Source of the DNA: an uncultured Oscillospiraceae bacterium
Lineage (GTDB): Bacteria > Bacillota > Clostridia > Oscillospirales > Oscillospiraceae
DNA length: 64,000 nucleotides
Direction: 5' to 3'
Assembly: GCA_934636655.1 (NCBI GenBank)
Contig: CAKUAS010000004.1
Coordinates: 73,300 to 137,299 of the forward strand
Below the pieces are notes generated by a model. The model ran no database searches. It was not told where the DNA came from and was given only the letters and a program-made list of their open reading frames with translations. Positions 49,533-58,374 of the stretch are shown here, piece after piece (position 1 is the stretch's first letter; every line of letters starts with the position of its first letter). Position numbers and translations under genes: made by a program.

Positions 49533-50432
49533 TTACTCTGCTTTTATGCCTATTCCGCCGCCGCGCATACTCTCGGCAAGGCGCTGTAAATGCTCGTGAG
49601 ATATCTCTGTAAGCGGAAGCCTGAGTTTTCCGCAGTCAAAGCCTATCATGCGCATAGCCGCTTTGACGGGGATCGGGTTAGTTTCTATGAATAGGTCTGA
49701 AAACAGGCGCGAGTACTTAAAATAAAGCTGCTGAGCCTGAAGAAAGTTACCGTCAAGGCAGAGCTCGCACAGCTTTGCAACCGCTGCCGGAACAACATTT
49801 GATGCTACGGATATGACGCCCAGCGCTCCGAGAGCCATCATCGGGACGGTATTGTCGTCATTGCCGCTCCATACGAAAAGATCGTTTCCGCACTCGGCAC
49901 GAGTTGCGGCAAAAAGGCTGAAATCACCCGAAGCTTCTTTTACGCCGTTAATGTTTGGGTGCTTTGACAACTCTATGTAGGTCTCGAGCTTTATACCGAC
50001 GCTTGTGCGCGAAGGAACATTGTAAACGATCATAGGTATGTCGACTCTGTCGGCCACATATGTAAAATGCTTTATCAGGCCGCTTTGCGTTGCCTTGTTG
50101 TAGTAGGGCGTCACCATAAGTACACCGTCAGCGTCGCACCTGAGCGCGCATCTGGCAAAACCGAGTGCCTTAGCCGTGTCGTTGCTGCCTATCCCAGCGA
50201 TTATTTTCATGCGCCCATCGTTGTGGCGACATGTGAATTCGATGAGTTCTTCGTGCTCATAGCGGCTCATTGTTGCGTTTTCGCCAGTTGTTCCGCATAC
50301 TACAATTGCTGCTGTTCCGTTATCATACTGATAGTCTATTAGCTCGGCCATCTTATCATAATCTATACCGTTATCGTTAAACGGAGTGACTATCGCGGTG
50401 CACGAACCCTTGAATATCGGAGTTTTAAACAT
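49533..50432 (-). CDS. dapA: 4-hydroxy-tetrahydrodipicolinate synthase
   Basis: Condenses pyruvate with aspartate semialdehyde in the lysine/diaminopimelate pathway; its product also leads to spore dipicolinate. The 299-residue aldolase has GTTGE at 47-51, the active tyrosine in VYNVPSRT (Tyr137) and the Schiff-base lysine Lys165 (GVKEASGD). All are intact. It stands alone on the minus strand. No lysine riboswitch is evident in the short upstream region. Confidence 0.95.
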   Translation of the reverse strand: MFKTPIFKGSCTAIVTPFNDNGIDYDKMAELIDYQYDNGTAAIVVCGTTGENATMSRYEHEELIEFTCRHNDGRMKIIAGIGSNDTAKALGFARCALRCDADGVLMVTPYYNKATQSGLIKHFTYVADRVDIPMIVYNVPSRTSVGIKLETYIELSKHPNINGVKEASGDFSLFAATRAECGNDLFVWSGNDDNTVPMMALGALGVISVASNVVPAAVAKLCELCLDGNFLQAQQLYFKYSRLFSDLFIETNPIPVKAAMRMIGFDCGKLRLPLTEISHEHLQRLAESMRGGGIGIKAE

Positions 50433-50493
50433 AGCGTACCTCCAATCATAATACTTATAAACGTTATGTTTTGAAACAGCGATATATGACTTG

Positions 50494-50522
50494 TTGAATT
50501 ATTGAGAGTTTTGTATTATAAT
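50494..50522 (+). promoter_or_regulatory. promoter of queA-tgt
   Basis: TTGAAT (50494-50499), 17-base spacer, TATAAT (50517-50522). Confidence 0.75.
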
Positions 50523-50568
50523 TAAAACTAAATGCAATTATACATTATATTAACGGAGCATATTCTCA

Positions 50569-51591
50569 ATGAATAAATCTGATTTTGATTTTTACTTGCC
50601 GGAGCGTTTAATAGCGCAGACACCGCTTGAAAAACGCGATTCCTCACGGCTTCTGCATCTAAACAAGACCAGCGGCGAAATTGAACACGGTCATTTTCAT
50701 GATATAACGAAGTATCTCAAAAAAGGTGACTGCCTTGTTATGAACGATTCACGCGTTTTACCGGCAAGGCTGATCGGTTCGCGCCTGAGCGGCGGTCTTG
50801 TCGAGCTCGTGCTGCTGCGCGATCTTGGTGACGGATGCTGGGAGTGCCTGAGCCGTCCCGGAAGAAAGACAAAGCCCGGCACGGAGCTTACTTTTGGTGA
50901 CGGTGAGCTTACGGCAACCGTCATGAGCGTTGCCGATGGTGGAAACAGAATAGTAAAATTCCATTTTGAAGGTGTTTTCCTGGAAAAACTCGAAAAGCTC
51001 GGAAAAATGCCGTTGCCGCCTTATATTAAAGAAGAACTTCAGGATTCCGAACGATATCAGACGGTCTATTCGCGCGAGCTCGGCAGCGCTGCGGCGCCGA
51101 CTGCCGGTCTGCATTTTACAAAGGAGCTTCTAAAAGAGATCGAGGACATGGGTGTGAAAACATGCTTTGTCACGCTGCACGTCGGTCTCGGAACTTTCAG
51201 ACCCGTAAAGGCCGAAAAAATTGAAGAGCACGAAATGCACTCGGAGTTTTGCGTGGTGCCCAGAGAAACTGCAGATATCATAAACGAGACTAAGAAAAAC
51301 GGCGGCAGAGTGATCGCTGTCGGAACGACTTCGTGCCGAACGCTCGAAAGCTTTGCTCAAGAAGACGGAACTATAAAAGAGAGCTCCGGCTGGACAAACA
51401 TATTCATCTACCCGGGCTATAAGTTTAAATGCATTGACGCGCTGATAACGAATTTTCATCTGCCGGAGAGCACACTTATAATGCTCGTTTCGGCGCTTGC
51501 CGGGCGCGAGAATGTACTTCATGCATATTCCGTTGCCGTAGAACAGGAATACAGATTTTTCTCGTTCGGCGATGCTATGTTCATTGAATAG
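50569..51591 (+). CDS. queA: S-adenosylmethionine:tRNA ribosyltransferase-isomerase
   Basis: Adds the cyclopentene ring precursor to preQ1 on tRNA in queuosine synthesis. The 340-residue protein has the N-terminal DFDFYLPERLIAQTPLEKRDSSRL region, MNDSRVLPARL, the GLHFTKELL motif and LHVGLGTFRPV. It is followed by tgt after 13 bases, the usual pairing, so tRNA is first charged with preQ1 by Tgt and then modified by QueA. Confidence 0.96.
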   Translation: MNKSDFDFYLPERLIAQTPLEKRDSSRLLHLNKTSGEIEHGHFHDITKYLKKGDCLVMNDSRVLPARLIGSRLSGGLVELVLLRDLGDGCWECLSRPGRKTKPGTELTFGDGELTATVMSVADGGNRIVKFHFEGVFLEKLEKLGKMPLPPYIKEELQDSERYQTVYSRELGSAAAPTAGLHFTKELLKEIEDMGVKTCFVTLHVGLGTFRPVKAEKIEEHEMHSEFCVVPRETADIINETKKNGGRVIAVGTTSCRTLESFAQEDGTIKESSGWTNIFIYPGYKFKCIDALITNFHLPESTLIMLVSALAGRENVLHAYSVAVEQEYRFFSFGDAMFIE

Positions 51592-51604
51592 GGGGAAGGG
51601 GAGC

Positions 51605-52735
51605 ATGTACAAACTTATTAAACAAGAGGGCTGCGCCCGCCGCGGCGAGCTCCAGACTCCTCATGGAACCGTTCAGACACCGGTATTCATGAATGTAGGT
51701 ACTGCGGCCGCGATAAAAGGCGCTCTATCTGCTGCCGATCTTAAAACAATCGGATGTCAGGTCGAGCTGTCAAACACATATCATCTGCATCTTCGCCCGG
51801 GCGATGAGCTTGTAAGAGACATGGGCGGACTGCATAAATTCATGACTTGGGATGGTCCTATACTCACAGACAGCGGCGGATTTCAGATATTCTCGCTGGC
51901 CAGCCTGCGCAAGATAAGCGAGGAGGGTGTGAAGTTTAACTCACATATTGACGGTCGGCACATATTTATGGGACCTGAAGAGAGTATGCGTATTCAGGCA
52001 AACCTCGGTTCGGACATTGCGATGGCGTTTGACGAGTGTATAAAGATCCCGTCGCCGAGGGAGTACGTCGAAAAATCCTGCGAGCGAACTTACCGTTGGC
52101 TTACACGGTGCAAAGCTGCGCTTAGCGAATATAACAGCCGCGAGGATGCGGTGAATCCCGGGCAAATGCTGTTTGGCATCAATCAGGGTGCGGTATTTAC
52201 CGATATACGCATAGAGCATATGAAGAAGATCGCAGAGCTCGATCTTCCCGGCTACGCGATCGGCGGTCTTGCCGTGGGTGAGACGCATCAGGAAATGTAT
52301 GATACGATCCAGGCGGTCGAAGAGTATATGCCGAATGACAAACCGAGATATCTTATGGGAGTCGGTACCCCCGGCAATATAATCGAAAGCGTTGCGCGCG
52401 GCGTCGATTTTTTCGACTGCGTAATGCCGGCGCGAAACGGCAGGCACGGCCATCTGTTCACTTGGAACGGAATCATAAATATCAAAAATGAAAAGTACAT
52501 GCGTGATGAGCTGCCGATAGATCCGGAATGCGACTGTCCGGTCTGCAAACGGTACAGTAAGGCGTATGTGCGGCATTTGTTTAAGGCAAACGAAATGCTT
52601 GCCATGCGTTTTGCGGTCATGCACAACTTGTATTTTTACAATAAGCTCATGGAAAGAATACGAGAGAGCCTTGAGACCGGCAATTTTGAACAGTTTAGAG
52701 GAAAATATTCAAAATTGTTGGATACGAGGATATAA
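51605..52735 (+). CDS. tgt: tRNA-guanine transglycosylase
   Basis: Exchanges guanine-34 for preQ1 in queuosine tRNAs. The 376-residue TIM-barrel enzyme has the catalytic region TDSGGFQIFS near 85-95, the GGLAVGE motif, FDCVMPARNGRHG and the zinc-binding CDCPVCKRY with a downstream His. I start at the ATG at 51605, preceded by gggaagggg; the earlier in-frame codon at 51572 lies inside queA. Confidence 0.96.
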   Translation: MYKLIKQEGCARRGELQTPHGTVQTPVFMNVGTAAAIKGALSAADLKTIGCQVELSNTYHLHLRPGDELVRDMGGLHKFMTWDGPILTDSGGFQIFSLASLRKISEEGVKFNSHIDGRHIFMGPEESMRIQANLGSDIAMAFDECIKIPSPREYVEKSCERTYRWLTRCKAALSEYNSREDAVNPGQMLFGINQGAVFTDIRIEHMKKIAELDLPGYAIGGLAVGETHQEMYDTIQAVEEYMPNDKPRYLMGVGTPGNIIESVARGVDFFDCVMPARNGRHGHLFTWNGIINIKNEKYMRDELPIDPECDCPVCKRYSKAYVRHLFKANEMLAMRFAVMHNLYFYNKLMERIRESLETGNFEQFRGKYSKLLDTRI

Positions 52736-52740
52736 AACAC

Positions 52741-52769
52741 TTGAAATACAGTGCACTACTATGTATAAT
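52741..52769 (+). promoter_or_regulatory. promoter of yajC
   Basis: TTGAAA (52741-52746), 17-base spacer, TATAAT (52764-52769). Confidence 0.75.
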
Positions 52770-52816
52770 TAACTAAATGCGTAAAGCGAAAAATTTTTTA
52801 ATATAAGGAGCACACT

Positions 52817-53143
52817 ATGTTTTTAGCAGCAGCAACCAGCGGAGCTGGCGGTTCCGGTTCCATGATCATTATCCTTCTCCTGTTCTTCGTCCTGATGTGG
52901 TTCTTCATGATCCGCCCTGAGAAGAAAAAGCAGAAGAAGATCGAAGCAATGCGCAGCGCACTGAGTGTCGGCGATGAGATAGTCACTATCGGCGGCATCA
53001 TGGGAACTGTTGTCCATGTTACCGAGGATGATATCACCATCGAGACCGGTGAGGACAAGGTTCGTGTTCAGTTCAAGAAATGGGCTGTAAGCAGCAACGT
53101 CAGAGCTGAAGCCGCAGAAGCAAAGGAGAAAGAGAAAAAGTAA
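52817..53143 (+). CDS. yajC: preprotein translocase subunit YajC
   Basis: Small single-span accessory protein of the Sec translocase, 108 residues. One membrane helix near 14-34 (SMIIILLLFFVLMWFFMI) is followed by the conserved RPEKKKQKKI and the GDEIVTIGGIMGTV motif. It is downstream of queA-tgt, as in many bacteria, but has its own promoter. Confidence 0.95.
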   Translation: MFLAAATSGAGGSGSMIIILLLFFVLMWFFMIRPEKKKQKKIEAMRSALSVGDEIVTIGGIMGTVVHVTEDDITIETGEDKVRVQFKKWAVSSNVRAEAAEAKEKEKK

Positions 53144-53173
53144 TTAAGCGTAAAGCTTAATGCTGCATAGCAT

Positions 53174-53228
53174 AAAAATACCTTCGGACAAATATGATGT
53201 ACAAACATCATGTGCCGGAGGTATTTTT
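53174..53228 (+). promoter_or_regulatory. hairpin carrying the Shine-Dalgarno of the TIGR04086 gene
   Basis: A 14-bp arm pair (53174-53187 with 53215-53228, one G-T pair) plus an inner ATGATGT/ACATCAT stem. The 3' arm contains GGAGG (53217-53221) and ends in TTTTT directly before the ATG. It acts as terminator for yajC, as a mask on the next ribosome-binding site, or both. Confidence 0.65.
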
Positions 53229-53639
53229 ATGTCTGCAAGCAAAAGCAAAGGAAAGGGCAGGGTAGTGACTGGAACGGTGCTGGCCATAGCGTTGACGGCG
53301 GTTATGTGCGGCGGTTATGCGCTGTTAGTCAAAAACGGAAAATGCACGCAGGAGTATTCCGATATTATTATAAGCATTGCCATAGCTCTTAGTGTGCTGA
53401 TCGCATCAATAGTGTCCAATATAGGGCAGGGAAGAGGAGGCAAATACGGCCTGATCACCGGCTTCATATACGCTTCCGTTATGGTCGCAGTGCCGCTTCT
53501 TGCGTACCCAACTGAGGTGGATTGGCTGAAAATCGCAAGGATTATTGCTATAGCATCCGTGAGCGGGTTGATAGGCGGGAGTATCAATTTAGGCAAAAGT
53601 AACAAAAGCTTTCATAAAAGACGCAAAAAGCAAGCTTGA
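53229..53639 (+). CDS. TIGR04086 family four-span membrane protein
   Basis: A 136-residue membrane protein with about four hydrophobic segments (near 15-33, 44-62, 72-92, 101-121) and basic ends. This matches the TIGR04086/YrzE family often found beside yajC. I choose the ATG at 53229 with ggagg upstream over an in-frame codon at 53160 that would put the hairpin inside the coding region. Function is unknown. Confidence 0.75.
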   Translation: MSASKSKGKGRVVTGTVLAIALTAVMCGGYALLVKNGKCTQEYSDIIISIAIALSVLIASIVSNIGQGRGGKYGLITGFIYASVMVAVPLLAYPTEVDWLKIARIIAIASVSGLIGGSINLGKSNKSFHKRRKKQA

Positions 53640-53849
53640 TATAACTGAGCGTATACGGGCGATTAAGTTGACATAACATTTTGTGATAACCTATATATAG
53701 TGAAAATTGTGCCATGCGCGGTCTAAATATTGTGATTTTTACTCGCGGTAATAAGTGCTGGGCGTACAAAAGGTATTTTGGTTTACATAACAATGTTTAC
53801 ATAATATATCGACATAATTAACAAAATTAATATTATTTTAAGAAAACGC

Positions 53850-53878
53850 TTGATTACATTGAAAAATTGTATTATATT
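53850..53878 (+). promoter_or_regulatory. probable promoter of the spoIIM-like/xerD pair
   Basis: TTGATT (53850-53855), 17-base spacer, TATATT (53873-53878). The 53640-53930 interval is otherwise AT-rich with no gene seen. Confidence 0.5.
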
Positions 53879-53945
53879 GTGTACACAGAAATTATGTAAA
53901 TCCATGAGTTATTTTCCGCAGATTTCGTAAATGCGAGGGAAACTG

Positions 53946-54467
53946 ATGGATAGTATTAATTTACGCAGAAAAGTTGGCATTTCGCAAAGCTTCACGCCGA
54001 GCTTGATGATAATAACAGCTGCTTTTGTCCTTGGAGCTGTCTTCACGATACTGTTTCGCGAAGCTATTATGGATGATATTATGTCTATCCTACAAAGCGC
54101 CGGACTGATAGGCTGGATCTGTCTTGCGACATTGATTTTTGCAGACACGGCGTGTATTGTTATGCCTGCCGCGAGGGTGCTTAGCACGCTGTTTGCGGCT
54201 GCATTTGGCGCTATGACGCTGGCCATGTCATATTTACACGCAAGTTTAAAGCTGTTTTCAAGCGAATTTTTTGTGTTCGCCGCTGTGATTTTTCTGTTTT
54301 CTGTGGCGATTACGTATGTTTCTGACCGCATTTTCGCGTTATCGCCGAAATTGCGGACATTTATTCGTTCCGACCATAAGCTCAGATATGAGATCAATGT
54401 ATTTAATGCAGTGTCTGTTGCGCTTATGCTGGCTGCGATAATTTCTGCAGCCGTGTTTATTTTGTGA
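53946..54467 (+). CDS. putative stage II sporulation protein M-like membrane protein
   Basis: A 173-residue membrane protein with about four to five hydrophobic segments. It has no motif that fixes its family. Its size, topology, and position directly before xerD match SpoIIM, which lies near xerD (ripX) in B. subtilis and some clostridia and takes part in engulfment. The ATG at 53946 has gaggg upstream. It overlaps the upstream in-frame region of xerD only in the spacer. I treat the name as tentative. Confidence 0.5.
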   Translation: MDSINLRRKVGISQSFTPSLMIITAAFVLGAVFTILFREAIMDDIMSILQSAGLIGWICLATLIFADTACIVMPAARVLSTLFAAAFGAMTLAMSYLHASLKLFSSEFFVFAAVIFLFSVAITYVSDRIFALSPKLRTFIRSDHKLRYEINVFNAVSVALMLAAIISAAVFIL

Positions 54468-54490
54468 TTTTTGAGAAAGGGGGTTGCCGG

Positions 54491-55393
54491 ATGCTTAATT
54501 CTGAGTGCCTCGAAGTATTCAATAAGTATCTCGTTGAGGTGAAAAAGAGCTCCCAAAATACCCTCAGCTCCTATATGCGTGATGTACGCCAGTTTGGCGA
54601 CTTTATGGAAACGCATACGTCGGAGAATATCGCGACTGCAACAGAGAATGAGCTGAGCGAATACATAGACTGGCTCAAGGGTAACGGTAAGTCTGTCGCT
54701 ACTGTGTCGAGAGCTATAGCCTCGCTCAAGTGTATGTATGGCGTCCTGTGCGACGGCGGCTATGTCAACGAAAACCCGACGGGCAAGCTTGCGCCGGAAA
54801 AGAGCCAGCACAAGCTTCCGCAGATACTCACAAGCAAAGAAGTTGATCTCCTGCTTGAGCAGCCATCGTGCACTGATGCAAAAGGTTATCGCGACAGGGC
54901 TATGCTTGAGCTTTTGTATGCAACAGGTATCAGAGTCAGTGAGCTTATCGCGCTTAATATCAGTGACATCAATACGTCGGCAGGTGTTGTAAGGTGTGCG
55001 CCTAATACAGACAAAGAACGTCTCATACCTCTGTATTCAACCGCAGTCAAGGCTCTTAACGAGTATATCGAGTTTGTTCGTCCACAGATGATAGCGCTGC
55101 CAACGGAGCAGGCGTTGTTTGTAAATGTCAGCGGCGAGCGTATGTCCCGACAGGGCTTTTGGAAGATCATAAAATCATATCAGCAGAAAGCACACATTGA
55201 AAAAACGATAACGCCGCATACGCTTCGTCATTCGTTTGCCGCTCATCTGCTTGAAAACGGTGCAGACCTGCATTCAATACAGGAGATGCTCGGCCATTCA
55301 GATATATCGTCAACGCAGATATATTCTCAGCTCGTGAAGAAACAGCTCAAGGATGTGTATAATAAGGCCCACCCGAGAGCCCATAATGGATAA
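54491..55393 (+). CDS. xerD: XerD-family tyrosine recombinase
   Basis: Chromosome-dimer resolution recombinase, 300 residues, with an N-terminal SAM-like core-binding domain (1-95) and a C-terminal catalytic domain. Catalytic residues are Arg148 (ATGIRVSEL), Lys175, His243 and Arg246 (HTLRHSF), His269 (GHSDISST) and nucleophile Tyr278. Start ATG at 54491 follows gaaaggggg. XerC and XerD are hard to tell apart by eye; the neighbouring SpoIIM-like gene supports XerD. Confidence 0.9.
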   Translation: MLNSECLEVFNKYLVEVKKSSQNTLSSYMRDVRQFGDFMETHTSENIATATENELSEYIDWLKGNGKSVATVSRAIASLKCMYGVLCDGGYVNENPTGKLAPEKSQHKLPQILTSKEVDLLLEQPSCTDAKGYRDRAMLELLYATGIRVSELIALNISDINTSAGVVRCAPNTDKERLIPLYSTAVKALNEYIEFVRPQMIALPTEQALFVNVSGERMSRQGFWKIIKSYQQKAHIEKTITPHTLRHSFAAHLLENGADLHSIQEMLGHSDISSTQIYSQLVKKQLKDVYNKAHPRAHNG

Positions 55394-55396
55394 CAA

Positions 55397-55432
55397 AAAA
55401 ACTGCTGTGTCATTTGGCACAGCAGTTTTTGA
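55397..55432. terminator. terminator between xerD and the ATP-grasp gene
   Basis: AAAAACTGCTGTG pairs with CACAGCAGTTTTT across an eight-base loop, with A- and T-runs for both convergent genes. Confidence 0.9.
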
Positions 55433-55440
55433 GCTTATAT

Positions 55441-57084
55441 TCAGCTTTTGTATTTAATCTTGTTTTCTATCGCATAGCGCTCCGCAGCACTGCCTTGTTT
55501 GCAGCAGATAACAACATTAGGCGATTCTATAAAGGCGTCGGGCTCTATAGTTTCTACAGAGTCCGGAATAGTTATCTTACGAAGACTCTTGCATGTTCTG
55601 AAGGCGTATGTGCATATCTTTTTGCAGCCGTAAGGCAGCGTGATGCTTTCAAGCGCTGTGCATCTGTTGAACGCTGAACGAGATATTGTGTCAACGGATT
55701 TTTTGAACTCTACGTTCTTGAGTTTTGCACAGTTATAGAACGCCAGATACCCGATCTCACTCAGTTCGGCTTCGATAGTGATGCTTTCAAGCTTTCGGCT
55801 GTTTTTGAATGCGTTGTCGGCTATCCTGCGGACGGGATGGTTTTCTATTGAATACGGGATTATAAGATCGTGCACCGCATGACTTCCGCTATAGAGCTTA
55901 ACTTCGCCGTGAGCAATAGAATAGTTGAAATCAAGTGTGGCGCTTCTTTCAGCGTAGTTTTTAAACGCTTCGGAGATTATACGTTTACGGTACTTCCCGT
56001 AAAGCGGGCCGTTATTATACTGGTGAATGTCAATACCCGCGCCTCCGACATTGTATTCTATAAGCACAGGCTCGCCGTCGGTGTCGATAGCGATGTCCCA
56101 TGATGCGACACCAAACATCGGAACGTGCATATGGCAGCGCTTGACGGCTTCCAGAGCCTTGTCGAAATTCGGTACAAAACCTTCTCTGAAAACAAAACCG
56201 TTGGGGTGCACATCGTATCTCTCGCCCTTTTGAGTATAGCCGCAGTCGTTCAGATGACCGTCGGGTCTTACTCCGCAGCCAACGCCTCCGCTGCTGAAAT
56301 TATCAACTCGGCTGCCGCTGTTTCCGATCCTGACGACAGCGGAGAGAGGGATCGACTCACCGTCAAGGATTATGCAGATGATGCGTATCGTATTTACTGA
56401 AGACGCATTCATCTTTGCCATCTCAGGATGCTGCTGCATGACGAGTTGAACGGCAACGTCGGGATCAACATCGAGCGCATCGGAGATGTCGTCCTTTGTG
56501 CTGCCTTTTCCGAGAAAACGCACGCCTTTTCCGCCGCTGCTTGCGCGGCTGATCTTGACGACAACACCCGGATCAAGATTTTCGTACAGTTTATCTACGG
56601 CCTGAGTTTTGCTTATCGGATTGAAGCTTACGTCAAGATACTGGCCGTGTATCTTCCTTACGAGTGTGACAGGATGCTTAACGCAGGGGAGCAGTACATC
56701 CATATAGTTTTTGTCAAGGAAAGCACGCAGATAGTCATAATCTATCCTGCTCCACTCGACATTGTAGTAATGTATATCGCTGCCGACATATTCGGGGCTG
56801 TATATTCCTGTTTTGTCGCTGTAAACCTGAACCCAAAGCGGATCGACAAGACCGGTATCCCATATATCGCCCCATATGTTTTTAAGCTCATCAAGCTGCG
56901 CCGCAGTCAGTTCATTGGTCTGCCCGGTCATCTCTCTGAACCATTTTTTAAGCGCGTCGGATTTGATGCTGCGTCTTTCGCCGGACTTAATAGCCGAGAC
57001 AGCACGCTCAAGATCATCGCGGCGATTTTTCCACAGGGTGTTAAACATATAGTTAAAAATCTTATCCTTGACGGAATTTTTCAT
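55441..57084 (-). CDS. ATP-grasp enzyme fused to BspA-type leucine-rich repeats
   Basis: A 547-residue protein. Residues about 95-390 resemble the ATP-grasp family linked to sugar-transfer clusters (PF14397-like): VVVKISRASSGGKGVRF, IRIICIILDG, VDNFSSGGVGCGV, and the metal-binding region WDIAIDTDGEPVLIEYNVGGAG. Residues about 425-535 are BspA/LRR_5 repeats (IADNAFKNSRKLESITI, IGYLAFYNCAKLKNVEF, ISRSAFNRCTALESITL). No signal peptide is seen. The reaction is unknown; ATP-grasp enzymes usually ligate a carboxylate to an amine or thiol. Stands alone, convergent with xerD. Confidence 0.75.
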   Translation of the reverse strand: MKNSVKDKIFNYMFNTLWKNRRDDLERAVSAIKSGERRSIKSDALKKWFREMTGQTNELTAAQLDELKNIWGDIWDTGLVDPLWVQVYSDKTGIYSPEYVGSDIHYYNVEWSRIDYDYLRAFLDKNYMDVLLPCVKHPVTLVRKIHGQYLDVSFNPISKTQAVDKLYENLDPGVVVKISRASSGGKGVRFLGKGSTKDDISDALDVDPDVAVQLVMQQHPEMAKMNASSVNTIRIICIILDGESIPLSAVVRIGNSGSRVDNFSSGGVGCGVRPDGHLNDCGYTQKGERYDVHPNGFVFREGFVPNFDKALEAVKRCHMHVPMFGVASWDIAIDTDGEPVLIEYNVGGAGIDIHQYNNGPLYGKYRKRIISEAFKNYAERSATLDFNYSIAHGEVKLYSGSHAVHDLIIPYSIENHPVRRIADNAFKNSRKLESITIEAELSEIGYLAFYNCAKLKNVEFKKSVDTISRSAFNRCTALESITLPYGCKKICTYAFRTCKSLRKITIPDSVETIEPDAFIESPNVVICCKQGSAAERYAIENKIKYKS

Positions 57085-57259
57085 AAAACCCTCCGAATAT
57101 AAGTGTAAATTAAATTATAATTCCCAGGTCTCTGTATGACAAGGTGTGTTAAGGAAATTTTACAAAGTCCTTATGTGGCAAAAGTACACCCATCAGGTGC
57201 ACTTTTTGTTGTATAATAAGGGGCATTGTGATAAAATCATTAATCAGGATGTGATAAAT

Positions 57260-57775
57260 ATGCGTATCTTGGGCATCGACCCTGGGCTTGCTACAGTGGG
57301 CTTTTCTGTTGTGGATACGGATAAGACCAGAATTAAGCTTGTGACCTGCGGCGTTATAAGCACGCCGGCGCACACCTCGCTGTCGAGCAGGCTTGACAGA
57401 ATATTTTGCGATATGAACGAGCTTATAAGCACGTTTTCTCCGGATGTAATGTCGATTGAGGAACTTTTTTTCAATACAAATATTACAACAGGCATATCCG
57501 TTGCCCACGCTCGCGGTGTTATACTGCTTGCTGCTTACCGCGCAGGCGTTCGAGTTTATGAATATACTCCGCTTCAGGTGAAACAAGCCGTTGTGGGTTA
57601 TGGAAGAGCCGAAAAGAATCAGGTCATAGAGATGGTCAAACGCATACTCAACCTGCCGTCGGCACCCAAGCCTGATGACGCTGCCGACGCAGTGGCTCTG
57701 GCTATATGCCATGCCCGCAGCAGCACCTCACTACTCAGCCGAAAGGAAGATGAAGGACTGTGTTCTACCATTTAA
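57260..57775 (+). CDS. ruvC: Holliday junction resolvase RuvC
   Basis: Endonuclease that resolves Holliday junctions with RuvAB. The 171-residue protein starts MRILGIDPG and has the catalytic acidic residues Asp7, Glu67/68 and Asp140/Asp143 (KPDDAADA). The ATG at 57260 is preferred; the frame is open 114 bases further upstream but with unrelated sequence. It overlaps ruvA by 16 bases. Confidence 0.95.
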   Translation: MRILGIDPGLATVGFSVVDTDKTRIKLVTCGVISTPAHTSLSSRLDRIFCDMNELISTFSPDVMSIEELFFNTNITTGISVAHARGVILLAAYRAGVRVYEYTPLQVKQAVVGYGRAEKNQVIEMVKRILNLPSAPKPDDAADAVALAICHARSSTSLLSRKEDEGLCSTI

Positions 57776-58362
57776 ACGGCATAGTTTCGGATATTGATTT
57801 AAACCTTGCAGTTATTGACTGCAACGGAGTTGGATATGCTGTCAATACGACGGCAAACACACTGTCGCGCTTAAAGCTTAATGAAAAAACAAAGCTCTAT
57901 ATCTCCGAGAGTATAAAGGAAGACAGCTTTGACCTTTACGGTTTTGCAACTCTCAGCGAAAAACGCTGTTTTGAAATGCTCCTGAGTGTTTCGGGCATCG
58001 GGCCTAAGGCTGCACAGGCTATACTGAGCGCCACAACGCCGGAGGGACTTGCTGTTGCAATAATGAACGGCGATGATAAGGCTATAACTGCGGCTCAGGG
58101 CGTCGGGAAAAAAATAGCGCAGCGAGTTATACTTGAACTCAAGGACAAGGTTTCCAAGGAAATGGGAGGATTGTCCGCTTTTGAGATGCCTGCCGTTATG
58201 ACGCAGACTGCTGCCGGAAGCAAGAGCAAAAGCGATGCTATCGCGGCGCTCATGGTTCTCGGCTACGGTACGGCGGAGATAAACGCCGCAATCAATGGGA
58301 TGGATATAAGCGGAATGGAAACCGAGCAGATAGTCAAGGCGGCACTTAAAAACCTTATGTAG
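57760..58362 (+). CDS. ruvA: Holliday junction branch migration protein RuvA
   Basis: Tetrameric junction-binding protein, 200 residues. An N-terminal OB fold (GIVSDIDLNLAVIDCNGVGYAV) is followed by tandem helix-hairpin-helix motifs (LLSVSGIGPKAAQAILS and AAQGVGKKIAQRVILELKDK) and a C-terminal RuvB-binding domain (AIAALMVLGYGTAEI). It starts with GTG inside the end of ruvC and precedes ruvB by 12 bases. Confidence 0.96.
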   Translation: MFYHLNGIVSDIDLNLAVIDCNGVGYAVNTTANTLSRLKLNEKTKLYISESIKEDSFDLYGFATLSEKRCFEMLLSVSGIGPKAAQAILSATTPEGLAVAIMNGDDKAITAAQGVGKKIAQRVILELKDKVSKEMGGLSAFEMPAVMTQTAAGSKSKSDAIAALMVLGYGTAEINAAINGMDISGMETEQIVKAALKNLM

Positions 58363-58374
58363 AGGAAATAATAA

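Noticed and set aside
57178..57206. Terminator upstream of ruvC
   Set aside because: AAAAGTACACC and GGTGCACTTTTT nearly pair, but no plus-strand gene lies upstream to end and one stem position mismatches, so I leave its role open.
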